Below, piece after piece: positions 20,695 through 31,212 of a stretch of DNA of 64,000 bases. Origin of the DNA: Alentia gelatinosa (taxonomy: Eukaryota > Annelida > Polychaeta > Phyllodocida > Polynoidae); NCBI GenBank assembly GCA_950022655.1, contig OX465584.1:48094723-48158722 (forward strand). The letters run 5' to 3'. The position numbers were made by a program, and so were the translations under genes. How positions within the stretch are numbered: the first letter of the stretch is position 1; every line of letters starts with the position of its first letter. Below the pieces are notes generated by a model, which was not told where the DNA came from, did no database searches, and saw nothing but the letters and a program-made list of their open reading frames with translations.

Positions 20695-21338
20695 AGGGGT
20701 CCGCTTGCTCAGCAGAGCCGAAATTATTTCCCGTAAGTGGGCCCAGTAAAGATTTGAAAGTAAGGTCTGATCTGATATATGTACCTTTTGAGTTTAAAAA
20801 TGTCAAGATTGATGCTCTGTTTGATACTGGTGCTAGTGATTGTTTTATCTCTCTGGAAAAGCTTAAAGACATACCTGATATTTGTATCGTACATCGTGAT
20901 ACTTCATGTGACTCTCCAGTAATTTTGCCAGACTGCTCTAATATCAATATTCTATTTAAGGTTCGACTGGCCTTCAATATTCAGAAAGTATTTTTGGCCT
21001 TTGATTTCTATGTTTTGGATAAACTATCACCTGGTATTATTATGGGTAGAACATTGCTGGCTTCTATGAAAAGCAGTATTTCTGTTAGTCAGGGTACTGT
21101 TAAACTGTTTGGAGGTAACCCCATCTCTCCTACACAGACTATTCATATGCAGCCTATGGCAGAGACGTTGTGTGCTGTGAATTCCTGGTTTCCAGTGGAA
21201 TCCTGTGATGACAGCCCAGTATACTGCGCGCCTGCTTACATCTCACCCGTGTGTGTAGAAGCTGCCGTGAACACCGTAGGTAAAGTATGGTGGATTAAGC
21301 TGATGAACCCATGCAATGAACCCATTTCTATTGACTGA
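20691..21338 (+). CDS. Aspartic protease domain of the giant Gypsy element
   Basis: The frame is open from the frameshift site. It has no own ATG and is most simply translated as a gag-pro fusion. The active site is ALFDTGASDCFIS (DTGA, about 20814-20852), and a second half contains IIMGRTLLASMKS, equivalent to the hydrophobic-Gly motif. It cuts the polyproteins during particle maturation. The frame ends at TGA 21336-21338, with another stop TAG at 21408-21410. The RT follows in the same frame, so these two stops separate protease from RT and are probably inactivating mutations. Confidence 0.85.
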   Translation, partial: LKGSACSAEPKLFPVSGPSKDLKVRSDLIYVPFEFKNVKIDALFDTGASDCFISLEKLKDIPDICIVHRDTSCDSPVILPDCSNINILFKVRLAFNIQKVFLAFDFYVLDKLSPGIIMGRTLLASMKSSISVSQGTVKLFGGNPISPTQTIHMQPMAETLCAVNSWFPVESCDDSPVYCAPAYISPVCVEAAVNTVGKVWWIKLMNPCNEPISID

Positions 21339-21446
21339 CATACTGTTTTGGCTTTTGTTGATGATGAAACGACCGTATACGCTCAACCAAGGATGCCCGA
21401 CGAATTTTAGTTTTATGTTTCTGATGACCCATGTTCTCTGTTTAAT

Positions 21447-22437
21447 TTGGATAAGTTAAGTGACAGGGATCAAGCGAAATTTGATTCAGCTGATATTGAT
21501 TCTATTGACTTCTCGAAATCGTGTTTAGATCCTGAACAACTTGGAAGGTTTAAGAATATGTTAATTCGCAACAGAGCTAGTTTGGCCTTTGATATCTCTG
21601 AGTTGGGTCACTGTCCCATAAGTCCTATGACCATCAGAACTGATTATTCACAGGGTATAGCCCGTAGTAGACCGTACAGGTATGCCCCACAGCAAATGGA
21701 GATTATTAATGCTCAGGTTCGAGAATTACTACGTTTAGGTGTGATTGAGCCCAGTGAAGCTCCATGGCGCAGCCCACTAGTGGTTGTTAAAAAGAAGGAT
21801 GGGAAGAATCGTTTGTGCACTGATTATCGGTGGCTGAATTCCATCACTTACAAGGATAAATTTCCAATGCCTACAGCCAGGTCTCTGTTTCTGTATATGG
21901 CTTACAAACGCCCTACCATTTGGACTGCTTTAGATCTACTGTCTGGTTACCATCAGTGTGAAATCGACGAAAATTCTCGTGATAAGACTTTTGAAGCTCC
22001 TGATGGTGTTTTTAGATACAAACGTGTTGCTTTTGGCTTAGTGAATGCTCCATGGCATTTTTCTAAAATCATGTCTATTGCCTTGCGTGGCTTGATACCG
22101 AGAGTATGTCTAGCTTACCTCGACGACGTAATTATTTATGACAAGGATTTCGAGGATCATTTAGCTAATGTTGAACTTGTTTTGAAGGCACTAACTGCTG
22201 CTGGTCTCAAAGTTAAACCGTCGAAATGTGAATGGTGTCGTGATGAAATTAATTATCTTGGTCATTTGATAACTCCTGAGGGTTTGAAGATGCAACCTGT
22301 GATCATAGAGAGAGTAGAGTGTTTTAAGAGGCCTCACAATGTCAAAACATTCCGTTCCTTCTTGGGTCTTTGCAATTATTATCGTGCATTTATCCCGAAT
22401 TTTTCAAAATTGGCAATTCCTATGAATGCACTCTTAA
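21447..22437 (+). pseudogene. Reverse transcriptase of the giant Gypsy, interrupted by piggyBac
   Basis: Ty3/Gypsy RT motifs are in order: GVIEPSEAPWRSPLVVVKKK, CTDYRWLN, WTALDLLSGYHQ (motif A), FGLVNAPWHFSKIM (motif B), AYLDDVIIY (motif C, catalytic YLDD, about 22114-22140), LGHLITPEG, and FRSFLGLCNYYRAFI of the connection. The frame is broken at 22434-22437, the TTAA target of the piggyBac element, and resumes at 25270. The insert plus its duplicated TTAA is 2,836 bp, and the two halves are in register once that length is discounted. It synthesises cDNA from the element RNA. Confidence 0.9.
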
Positions 22438-22452
22438 CCCCTTCGCGGCGGG

Positions 22453-22540
22453 TGATGCCATACGGCATCAACCGTGCTGGGGCAGGATGTTGCCATATGG
22501 CATCATCCGTGTTGGGGCGGGTGATGCCGTATGGCATCAT
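22453..22540 (+). repeat. Three subterminal palindromes of the piggyBac element
   Basis: TGATGCC-ATAC-GGCATCA at 22453-22470, a variant at about 22488-22505 (GTTGCCATATGGCATCA), and TGATGCC-GTAT-GGCATCA at 22522-22539. The period is 34-35 bp. The MITE at 3434-3791 has the same arm sequence and period, so these are probably transposase binding sites. Confidence 0.75.
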
Positions 22541-22666
22541 TTTGGCGAGATCTCGTCGTAATATTTTCAAATGCCGATAAAACGTATAATAATGGATGAA
22601 TTCACCTGATTTTTTGTAAACACGTAGGAAACATATGATAGTATGTGAAAAAAATAAAAGATTATA

Positions 22667-23424
22667 TTGTGTTGCCATGGCAGTATTTCAAAACATCGAA
22701 CGAACACAGAGGCGCGAAGCAAAACAACCAGACGATCTCCCCCCCACAAGATGGCGGAGTGGAGAGATTCTAATAGCGACTGGGAAGATTGGGAGGACGA
22801 TATACCCATTACTTCAGCGTTAATCTTGGACAAATACAACAGGAAGAAAGGAAATAAGCGAAAGAAAACCAAAACGAGTGAAAAAAACTCCCGAAAGAGT
22901 GTGGAATCGCCTACAGAAGAGGCTGAAACTGCCGCATCACACGGAGAAGAAGATGCCGGGTCGATCCCCGAACCCCCCGATGCTTCAGAAGAGGATCACC
23001 ATGTAGCATCTTCCTCAATTCAAGATGAAGATTCCGAGAAATGGACAATGACTCAGTGTAATATGCCGAAAATTGGAAGAATGAAAATGTTCGATGATAC
23101 TAACAGTGGTTTAGATCCCACCATCAACCTGGAGAAAACTACAATGCCCCTCGACTTCTTCCGATTATTTTTTACAACTGTGTTCGTGGAGAGCCTAATC
23201 AAAAGCACCAACAGCTACGCCAGTGATGCCCCTACATCATGAAATATGAAAAAATGGACCTCACTCGACAAGCCAACCCTGAAGATCTTTATAGCTTTAA
23301 GCATGCTAATGGCGCTGGTGAAGAAAGTAAAGATCAAAGACTATTGGACCCAATTACGAGAACTATCCACTCCATTCTTCTCAGCAACGATGAGCAGAGA
23401 TCGCTTTGTACAAATTCTACAGTA
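22667..23424 (+). pseudogene. piggyBac transposase, N-terminal part
   Basis: The frame begins with an acidic, low-complexity region (SDWEDWEDD, basic KKGNKRKKTK) typical of piggyBac N-termini. It then reaches the conserved domain start PLDFFRLFFTTVFVESLIK and STNSYA, stops at TGA 23240-23242, and continues in the same frame with TLKIFIALSMLMALV, KIKDYW and TMSRDRFVQIL. It ends at about 23420, where CAGTAAGT supplies a good splice donor as well as a stop. The catalytic DDE part is absent downstream, either deleted or in lost exons. This copy cannot make active transposase. Confidence 0.85.
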
Positions 23425-23479
23425 AGTTTAATACGCTAAAGATTTCGCTATGGAATTCGCCATGCATCTTAATTCCTCC

Positions 23480-24235
23480 CATACAAACCTCAGAGTGTGG
23501 GGAATATGCTCGTATAAGTCACTTTTCATATATTTAATGTTAAATCCTTGTGCCAAATGATTTGCTAACTTGCCCAGATTTGCTTGTCGTAGTCGGCGTC
23601 TCCCCCCACCACTGAGTCAACAGCCCGGTTCGATGTCAATATCTTTAATTCATTTACTATTACTTCCACACGTTCAAACCTGACAATATATATACTGGAA
23701 TAAACCTCAGAGTCTCGGCTTTGCTCCTATATAGCTCCCTGATCATATATATAACGTTAAAAGTCCATACGAATTGATTTTCAAATTGACCTATTTCCCT
23801 GTCAGTGCCGTGTCAACTACCCTCCGCAGTTGACACGGTTGAAGCAAGTCAAAATATGAACCGCGTAAGGCGCAACGGTTAAATTCGATCATCAAGTTAA
23901 TTCTCGATCAAAATATAAAATATCATACAGGAACAAACCTCAGAGTGTGGGGAATATCCTCGTATAAGTCATTATTCGTATATTTAATGTTAAACCCTTG
24001 AGAGAAATGATTTCCTAACTAACCTACATTGCCAAGTGTTTCCCCACCCATACAGCGTAATGTGTAGTTCGATGTGGGTTATGTTTTATTTATTTTCTAT
24101 TTATCGAACCGTCTAAATTTTACAAAATTTATATAGGAACAAACCTTAGAGTGTGGTGATTCGTTGTATATATGTCTCCATTAATTTCCTGAAGGTTTAA
24201 ACCTTGTGCGAGATCATTTTCTACATGTTGTCTTT
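23480..24235 (+). repeat. About 220-bp degenerate tandem repeats inside the piggyBac element
   Basis: The block AACAAACCTCAGAGTGTGG, then a CGTATAAGTC-like stretch and ATATTTAATGTTAAA, recurs at about 23486, 23698, 23933 and 24138. The first and third copies are the closest. The repeats fill the place where the transposase core would be expected. Confidence 0.7.
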
Positions 24236-25269
24236 GCACTGCGGTGAAGGGAGTTGCTGGATTTGAAAGTGCCGACCACAAACACGCCATGCTGGGGCGA
24301 AGCCACATATATAACCCCTTGGTGAGATTGGCTCGTTCAGATCAACCAAAGAAAATTATTATGTTAATATCACAGGGGACAGAATCAGCAGGCTTTTCTG
24401 TTCCTTCCAGTATAATCCAATAGCGATGTCATAACGTCTTGTAGGGGTAAATCGACCAAATCCTGAGCGAGGTGATAGCTAAACAACTCGGCTTTCGTAG
24501 TATTGGATTCATTGACACCGCACTGTGAAGAATGTCGATAGGTTTGGCGCCTTGGTAAATATCCATTTTCTCCCGTTATCTAGCGTCTACATGAATAAAC
24601 CAGACACTGCCAGAATCGTGAAGACTTGTAGAATATTCCCAGGGTGATGATTAATGATGTCAATGCATTTTGTATGGGTGACACACCAGCAAAGTTATAA
24701 CTCTCCAGAACCGCACCTTCGCAGCCTGGCGTTGTCAATATAAACTACTGGCACAGTTATTTTTCGATCGATGTCTCAACTTGTTCCAGGCCGTACGGGT
24801 TGATCTGCAGGCTATTTCTCCAAAATAACGACCCACACACGTAGGGAATATATATATATTGCTCCTCTTCCGCTGGCAGATTAATATTCGAATAATCCAA
24901 TATATAAATCCAGGTTCAAAGACATAAGATACTCGCCAGCGTCTGTGCCCTTGCGGGCGCCATTTTTTTTTGGTTTGAATCTTGTCCAGTCACTCATACT
25001 TGTTTCTGGATTTTCTCAATTATTCTTTATGTATACCATACCAAATTCTCAGAGGAGTTAGAATATAGTCATAGGAAGACAACAGTGTCAACAACTTTTA
25101 TTGTTATTTACCATCAATTCGATAAAACAAATAGTTCTAACCAGACATCGTGGCGCCGACCCAGATTTGGGCCGGAAGCGTATATAGGCCCGCCCCCATG
25201 CGAGTGATATCGGCATTGTTACCCGGTGTGTTCGCGCGCTCGCTGGGATGGGGGCCCGCCGCTAAAGGG

Positions 25270-25833
25270 TTAAAGAAGGGTGCCCCATTTAGGTTGAATA
25301 AAGAATGCGAATCTGCCTTCCTTGAGATAAAGAGCAAGCTGATCTCACCGCCGTTACTGGTTCACCCTCAAATTGGTGGCCATTTCTACATTGTTAGTGA
25401 TGCTTCTGATTACGCATGTGGCGCTGCTATTTGTCATATGATTGATGATGTACTACGTCCTGTTGCTTACTATGGTCATGCTTTGAACCCTGCTGAAACT
25501 TTATATACAGTTACTGAGAAGGAAGCTCTTGCTATCATAAAAGTAACTAAACATTATGAAGATATGTTGCATGGCGCTAAGCTTACGTTTGTCACAGATC
25601 ATAGACCTTTAGTTGCATTACTAGATTCAGCTCATAAAGCCCCTAGTGCACGCCTTCGTAGGTGGGCTTTAGCCTTGTCTGATCTGGATTTTACTGTGGA
25701 ATATACTCCAGGTAAGAATCACCATCTACCTGATTTTCTGTCCAGAGTACATGGACATGAGACCTCACTTGGTGAGTGTGAACCCCCCGTTGGTTCTGAG
25801 TTGTTTGGCCTACGAATCACTGAATCTGGTTAA
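25270..25833 (+). CDS. RNase H domain of the giant Gypsy pol
   Basis: After the piggyBac element the pol frame resumes with KKGAPFRLNKECESAFLEIK. It contains the RNase H motifs FYIVSDASDYACGAAI (first Asp), ETLYTVTEKEALAI (Glu), LTFVTDHRPLVALL (Asp) and PGKNHHLPDFLSR. It removes the RNA strand during reverse transcription. TAA at 25831-25833 interrupts the frame before the integrase. Confidence 0.9.
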   Translation, partial: LKKGAPFRLNKECESAFLEIKSKLISPPLLVHPQIGGHFYIVSDASDYACGAAICHMIDDVLRPVAYYGHALNPAETLYTVTEKEALAIIKVTKHYEDMLHGAKLTFVTDHRPLVALLDSAHKAPSARLRRWALALSDLDFTVEYTPGKNHHLPDFLSRVHGHETSLGECEPPVGSELFGLRITESG

Positions 25834-27267
25834 CCTATTTCTGGGATTATAGAAGCTCAAAAGAAAGATCCTGAGTGTTCTACTCTTATGGAGTATCTTG
25901 ATTCGGCTGTACTGCCTTCAGATCCGAAGTTGGCTAAAATTGTTGCTGGACATGCGCATTTGTTTTCGATTATGCCTTCTGGTATTTTGTGTAAATTTGA
26001 CAACCCTGGAGGAAGAAAGAAACCTAGGAAGAATTTTGGACGCCCACGAATTGTGGTGCCTCTGAGTCTAGTTAGCGAAGTTTTGAAGCTGACACATGAC
26101 AATATTATTTCAGGTGGTCATCTCGGTATTCAGAGTGTAACTGAAAGAGTTACTCTTGATTTCTACTGGCGAAACATGCATAAAGATATCTGTCAGTATG
26201 TTCGAAGTTGTGAAGTCTGTGCAGTAAGAAAGAAAGTTACACATTTTCAGGCTCCAGCTCAGTCATGGGAGCGTCCCAGCTACCCGTTTCAGTGGGTTAC
26301 TACAGATTTTATAGGTCCTATGAAAACTGCTTTTGATGGTTCTAAGTACATTCTCACTTTTATTGATCTTTTGACGGGTTGGCCCGAAGCTTTTTGTACA
26401 ATAGATAGTACCGCTGATACTACTGCTGAATACTTTGTGAAAGGTATCGTATGCAGGTATGGACGTGTAGAACGTCTGCATTCCGATAGAGGTCCGAATT
26501 ACCTATCTACTTTGTTTAATGAAGTAACTAAGCGTCTGGCTTGCAAACAAACGTTCACTTCAGGTGGCCAGCCTACTGGTAATGCCAGAGCTGAACATGG
26601 TCAGAAAGCTTTAGAAGAAATAATGGCATGCTATATGGATGGTTCTTATGATAGATGGCCAGAAGTTGTTCCGTATGCCTTATGGACAATTCGGTCAACT
26701 ATCTCTGGCAGAACTGGGTTTGCCCCATATTCGCTGCTGTTTGGTAGGGATCCATTGTCAATGAATTTACCTACCATGACTGGATTCCCCTATTCTCTTA
26801 ATGATCATGAATTTTTCATGAGAATTAAAGACAACATCGGATTATTTACCCACATGGCTAATGATGTTTTAGAAGACTACAAAGCTAAGATTAGAACTAG
26901 ATGCGATCAGAAATGCCGTCCCGCTGAGTTTATTGTAGGTGACTTAGTGTATTTGCTGATTTCATCGCCGCAGCCTGGTGCTATTGCTAAGCTGGCTCTG
27001 CGTTATAGGGGTCCCTATCGTGTTGAGAACGTTCGTGGAAAGAATCTAGTTCAATTACGTTCGGTTGATACTGGGAAAATAATACCACATTATGTGAACA
27101 TCAACAAGGTAAAAAGAGTGTATGGTCCTTGGTCGCCTGCCCTAGCTAATGATCGCCTGAGTCGTCTGTATGATGACGCCTCTAATGAGGAGATGTGTTC
27201 TACTGACAGTAATTGTGATTTGGTTGGAGAAGCCGTCTGGTCCGCCGGACACAACTTTAGAGGCTAG
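25834..27267 (+). CDS. Integrase of the giant Gypsy pol
   Basis: This is in the same frame as RNase H beyond the in-frame TAA; the first ATG is at 25888. It has a zinc-binding HHCC domain (H..H before GHLGIQSV, then CEVCAVRKK) and a catalytic core with D (TTDFIGP), D (LHSDRGPNYL) and E (NARAEHGQKAL), followed by a C-terminal module ending PHYVNINKVKRVYGPW. It inserts the cDNA into host DNA. The frame ends at 27267, but the tail continues in another frame. Confidence 0.9.
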   Translation, partial: PISGIIEAQKKDPECSTLMEYLDSAVLPSDPKLAKIVAGHAHLFSIMPSGILCKFDNPGGRKKPRKNFGRPRIVVPLSLVSEVLKLTHDNIISGGHLGIQSVTERVTLDFYWRNMHKDICQYVRSCEVCAVRKKVTHFQAPAQSWERPSYPFQWVTTDFIGPMKTAFDGSKYILTFIDLLTGWPEAFCTIDSTADTTAEYFVKGIVCRYGRVERLHSDRGPNYLSTLFNEVTKRLACKQTFTSGGQPTGNARAEHGQKALEEIMACYMDGSYDRWPEVVPYALWTIRSTISGRTGFAPYSLLFGRDPLSMNLPTMTGFPYSLNDHEFFMRIKDNIGLFTHMANDVLEDYKAKIRTRCDQKCRPAEFIVGDLVYLLISSPQPGAIAKLALRYRGPYRVENVRGKNLVQLRSVDTGKIIPHYVNINKVKRVYGPWSPALANDRLSRLYDDASNEEMCSTDSNCDLVGEAVWSAGHNFRG

Positions 27268-27889
27268 TGCTTCGCCCTCGTATCCCTTAGCCCAGGCATG
27301 CTCAGGGACCGAGCGGTCTATCGTGGATGCTACCGTATCTACCCCTGGTAAAGGCCGATCCGTCGCGTCTGAGCCAGGTTTCCCCTCTTATTCCCTTCCC
27401 CCACCTGTTGGTCTAGATTCCGCACTACCTTCGGGTGTATCTCCTAGGGGCCCCAGGGCTCCGTCGGGCTTGACGGTGTCCGCGAACCACAAGCTGGTGA
27501 ACTCGTCTGAGGCTCCGGTCTCAACGGTTGATCGTCAACGGTCAACTGTGAAGAAACACTCCCGTCGCGGTCGCGGTTCACGCCCATTCAGGGGTGCTGA
27601 GCAGAAAACGAGTATGACTGACCGGCATGGCTCGTATGAATTGCCGACTAATGGGGAGTGTACTAAAAATATGGACAGTGGTGGGGGTATAAGCATTCTA
27701 CCCGCCCCTGGCCCAGCCCCATCCGTGGTGGTGCAAGGGGTTACGGAGGCTGCCCCTGGTGTTAAGCCTGGCACTGCGCTCTGCCAGCCAAAAGGTTTAC
27801 CTCGGCACGGTCTCCCGGTAGCCGTGGTCGTTATAGTCTGAGGAAATTTAGCCCTCCGAATTATACGGAACCCCCCTAGTGCTCGTTGT
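27241..27889 (+). pseudogene. C-terminal tail of the Gypsy pol, frameshifted
   Basis: From about 27240 the coding composition moves to another frame (to 27841): a Ser/Pro/Gly-rich tail with a basic RRGRGSRPFRG stretch. It shifts again near 27825 to give RYSLRKFSPPNY and a stop at about 27880, an ending typical of Gypsy integrases. There are two indels. The role of the tail is unknown. Confidence 0.6.
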
Positions 27890-30450
27890 CTGGATGATTA
27901 GATTCCGCACTGTTGTCTACATGAGTGCGAGGGATAAGCGTTCCCTTTTCTGTGATGTAGGTGGGACATGCTTGACTTTATTTTCGGCCCTGACTACCTA
28001 GAGTGGAAAAGCAGATTCCGCACTGCGCTCTATGAGTCTTTTAGGGGTTTGTGAACGAAAATCCCCGTGGATTACTGGCTGTAATCTTGGTAGGCTTCCC
28101 TATGCCTGCATTAAAAGGGTCTTTTTCAAGTCTTACTACTACTGTAAACTCTGCTAAGTTCATCCATGAGCTTTGCTGCAAAGTATGCGTTTTGTATCTG
28201 GTCGTATTGTGTGTGTTTCACTGGTTTTTAGATGTTTTTGACGTTTAGTGGCGTTTCATATTGCTCCTATGAGTTGCCATGTATTTTTCTAGTGTTGTCC
28301 ATGATTTTCCATACAATTTTGGTCTTTACTGCTTTTCGATACGATCATTTCTAAGAGAGTTAGGGATTATGTAAGTTTTCCCATAGACTCAGCATTGTCA
28401 ACGCTATTTCTATGGAGAAGTGAGCCACCCACTTAGTTCGACACATATTTCGGTTTAACGTTGGTTTCTATGGCAGCTAGGTGAAATAATGGCTCTAGGG
28501 CTCTGAAATTTTTTCTGGGGGCTCCTAAATTTTGGATTTTGACATGCCTTTTCAGAAGCTATAACCCACTTTCTTGGACTGAAAACCACTTGGAATGACT
28601 GGGTCACCACTTTTCTTGACAACTATGACGATTACAAGACTGGGTGATTGCCTGATGTTTATGGGCTTCGCCTGAGGATTTTTGGTCATCTGTAGTAATC
28701 TTGAAGTAATTTTCATTATAGTTTAGTATAGCTAACAGTATAGACTATTTTAGAAGTATGGTGTATTTGGAGCAGTATTTGGTACTGCATGGTTTGTGCC
28801 TTTGAGTGAACTCGGTTTAACTTTTGTCAATTTCGGCTTCAGGATTCCGAAAATCGCACTCTCAGATCGCTCTGACGATCGCAAGTGCCTCAAAATCGCG
28901 TTTTAAAAGTGAAATTTTGGATATTTCTCGTTTTTCGATTTTATTTGGGTTCCCGATCGTTTTGGTGTTCCTACGTGTATAGGTGTAATCCCTGTGGGAG
29001 TATATTGATGCTGTAGGAGCCCTGATTGGTGGGAAAATACCTTCCCTTATTGACACGGGTTGATTAACCTAATCTCTATCCGTATGGGATCTATTCTATG
29101 AAACTAATGAGTGGATTCGTGTTGTTGTCTAAATTACTAAGTTTATTTACTTTTCTAGAAATCTCTATCTATGTGCTATGATGATATATATATATGTGAC
29201 ACTACGTTACTACTAGTTCCGCTGGGCTGGCGTGTTGATGGATGTCGTCAGCCTCGCTGCGGAATGGTGACCTGGAATGTAGGGACGTGAATTTAATTTG
29301 TAGCCACGCTGGTTCTCGGTGTTACAGGCGTATTACTGGTTAGATACGGTGTTTTCTGAGTTTCCTACGTTGCTTCTAAAGTTCTCTCTCTATTAACAGT
29401 TTAAATTCAGTCTGATTGATTTTCTCTATGGGCCGAAAGGTGGTGCAGCCGCTATCAGTGTTTATGGTCGTTTAGTGTCTCCCTCCCCGACGCGTTAATG
29501 CGTGTCCCGTGCTGTGTTGATGTGCAGTTGTGGGTTAACGCGCACAGCTGGTTGCGGTATGGTCGTTATCCCCCCCCCCCCCCCACCCCCCCGACGGATT
29601 AACGAGTCTCACCCTGGTCATTCCCGAGATAGTGCGTCATCCCCACAGATGGTGCGCTTCTGTTTGGACATGGGCATGATGTCTAACGAGGCTGTTTGTG
29701 TGGTGGCTACCGCGCTGGACTCGTTCAACTGTCTATGTCTGTATACGGGATGTGATATGTGTGGTGCATTTGTGATGTCTTTCGGGGTACACTTACAGTG
29801 CTTGTTGGGTCATGACCAGCTGTGTCTCTGATAGGGGATGGTGCCTAGATGCTGACGTGTTTTTTCGTCTACCGGCTGGTGGGACGCGCCCTTTATATGG
29901 ACGTGCGCGCTACCGGTACCTGTTTTTGTCGGGACCAGGGCGGACTTCCGCCCAGCGACGCGACGCCATTTTGAATGTGATGGCGTTGCGATATCTGCCT
30001 GGTTACGATAATTAGCATACGCGAATTCTTGGGATTGGTAGTTACTGGTACCATCCCCCTCCGCCTCCTTGTTTGGAGAGGCACGTCGCGTGGATTTCCC
30101 TCACCCGCCTGCCCGCCTATTCGCTGTTCATGACGCCGTTGCACATGTTTGGAATGTGTCCGGTATTAGAATACTGCCCTCTCCCTCCCACCTTCCCTCC
30201 CAGTCGCCTTGTGCGGTGTGGGGCGTATTTCGGGTGGCTACGGCTGCTCTGTTCCCTTACTGGATGATATTTTGAAATAAGCTAATTTTACCCCAGTGTT
30301 TGACCGTATTCGTATAGTCAGTCGGTTTGGACAACGGGTTTGGAAAATTTCCCCCCCTCCCCAGTGGGGTGCGTATAAGGGTTGGCTACCACCTAGTCCC
30401 CCCTTAGAGGCTTTCTAATTATGGTAATGTTGCTCTGAGTTCGATATAAC

Positions 30451-30786
30451 TCAGATACGGCCCTGTGGGGGTGGAATCACCGCCTCCGGAGCATTTGTTG
30501 GAGCCGGCCCCCGAGTGATAGGTATTCCTGGCAGGTGTAATACCGGGACATCGTGCAGGTGTTCATCCCTAGCCAGGCCACTTGTTAAGGCCGTCTGGAC
30601 CGTGCGCTGCAGGTCCATAATATCTGTACTGTGGCTTTCGGCCGTGTATATCAAGGCCGTACTCCAACGTTCGTTGATCTGGTCGGATACAAACTGAACA
30701 GACACCCTCCCGGGCGTCAGCCTTTCATTGCTGATGAATACCGCCCCCTGACAATTGGCGATATAGAAGTCGACTGTGTTGGCCAT
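30451..30786 (-). CDS. Antisense hypothetical ORF in the giant Gypsy 3' region
   Basis: It encodes 111 residues with balanced composition (VDFYIANCQGAVFISNERL, TDIMDLQRTVQTAL), ending in a Pro-rich tail. I recognise no family. It lies antisense to the element and 172 bp downstream of another antisense ORF, and a splice between them is conceivable. Chance cannot be excluded, but the region has no long plus-strand frame of equal quality. Confidence 0.3.
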   Translation of the reverse strand: MANTVDFYIANCQGAVFISNERLTPGRVSVQFVSDQINERWSTALIYTAESHSTDIMDLQRTVQTALTSGLARDEHLHDVPVLHLPGIPITRGPAPTNAPEAVIPPPQGRI

Positions 30787-30957
30787 TTCTATAAAGTGGT
30801 CTTAGTTGTTGAGCTGTATATGTTGCTGGTGGTGTGTGTGGTAGGCCGGTCAGAAGCGTTGTGACCATTCCACCGGTTGTCCGTGCTAAGACACTGCTGA
30901 TTAGTCAGTAGGGGTTGACTCCTAATTTTGTATATGTCATTAGGCCCGGAGCTATTT

Positions 30958-31212
30958 TTATTGCCCCTGTGTAGAACCGACTAGGGTGATATTCTCACGC
31001 CTCTCTCGGTGTGGAGCGTCGTGGACAGTGTACATTTTACGACCTCTGTTGATTAGGACCGCATGGTGTACTGTGGGGAATAATGTCTGGTTCAAAAGTT
31101 TACAGGCTTCATTGAAATCATTTTGGGTACACCTCATATTTTTCAATTTTCTGTTTGTCAAATATTCTGTGATATATTTCTCTTTATAATAGCTTTCCGA
31201 TGGTATTTTCAC
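30958..31212 (-). CDS. Second antisense hypothetical ORF
   Basis: It encodes 84 residues with Lys/Arg/Tyr-rich composition (SYYKEKYITEYLTNRKLKNM, NEACKLLNQTLF), giving a plausible small basic protein. It lies upstream of the ORF at 30451-30786 in the antisense direction. The family is unknown. Confidence 0.25.
   Translation of the reverse strand: MKIPSESYYKEKYITEYLTNRKLKNMRCTQNDFNEACKLLNQTLFPTVHHAVLINRGRKMYTVHDAPHRERRENITLVGSTQGQ

Larger units (their letters stand above)
22438..25269 (+). mobile_element. piggyBac transposon inserted in the Gypsy pol gene
   Basis: TTAA lies at 22434-22437 and 25270-25273. The ends are CCCCTTCGCGGCGGG and the near-inverse CCCGCCGCTAAAGGG. The element is 2,832 bp and contains the first part of a piggyBac transposase on the plus strand, followed by about 1.8 kb without transposase that includes degenerate repeats. 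The left end carries three palindromes of the TGATGCC-NNNN-GGCATCA type. The host gene is interrupted precisely, so the insertion postdates the Gypsy copy. Confidence 0.9.

Noticed and set aside
29502..29831. Plus-strand ORF with a polyproline run
   Set aside because: The proline run is a C homopolymer. The remaining sequence has no recognisable domain and competes with an overlapping frame.
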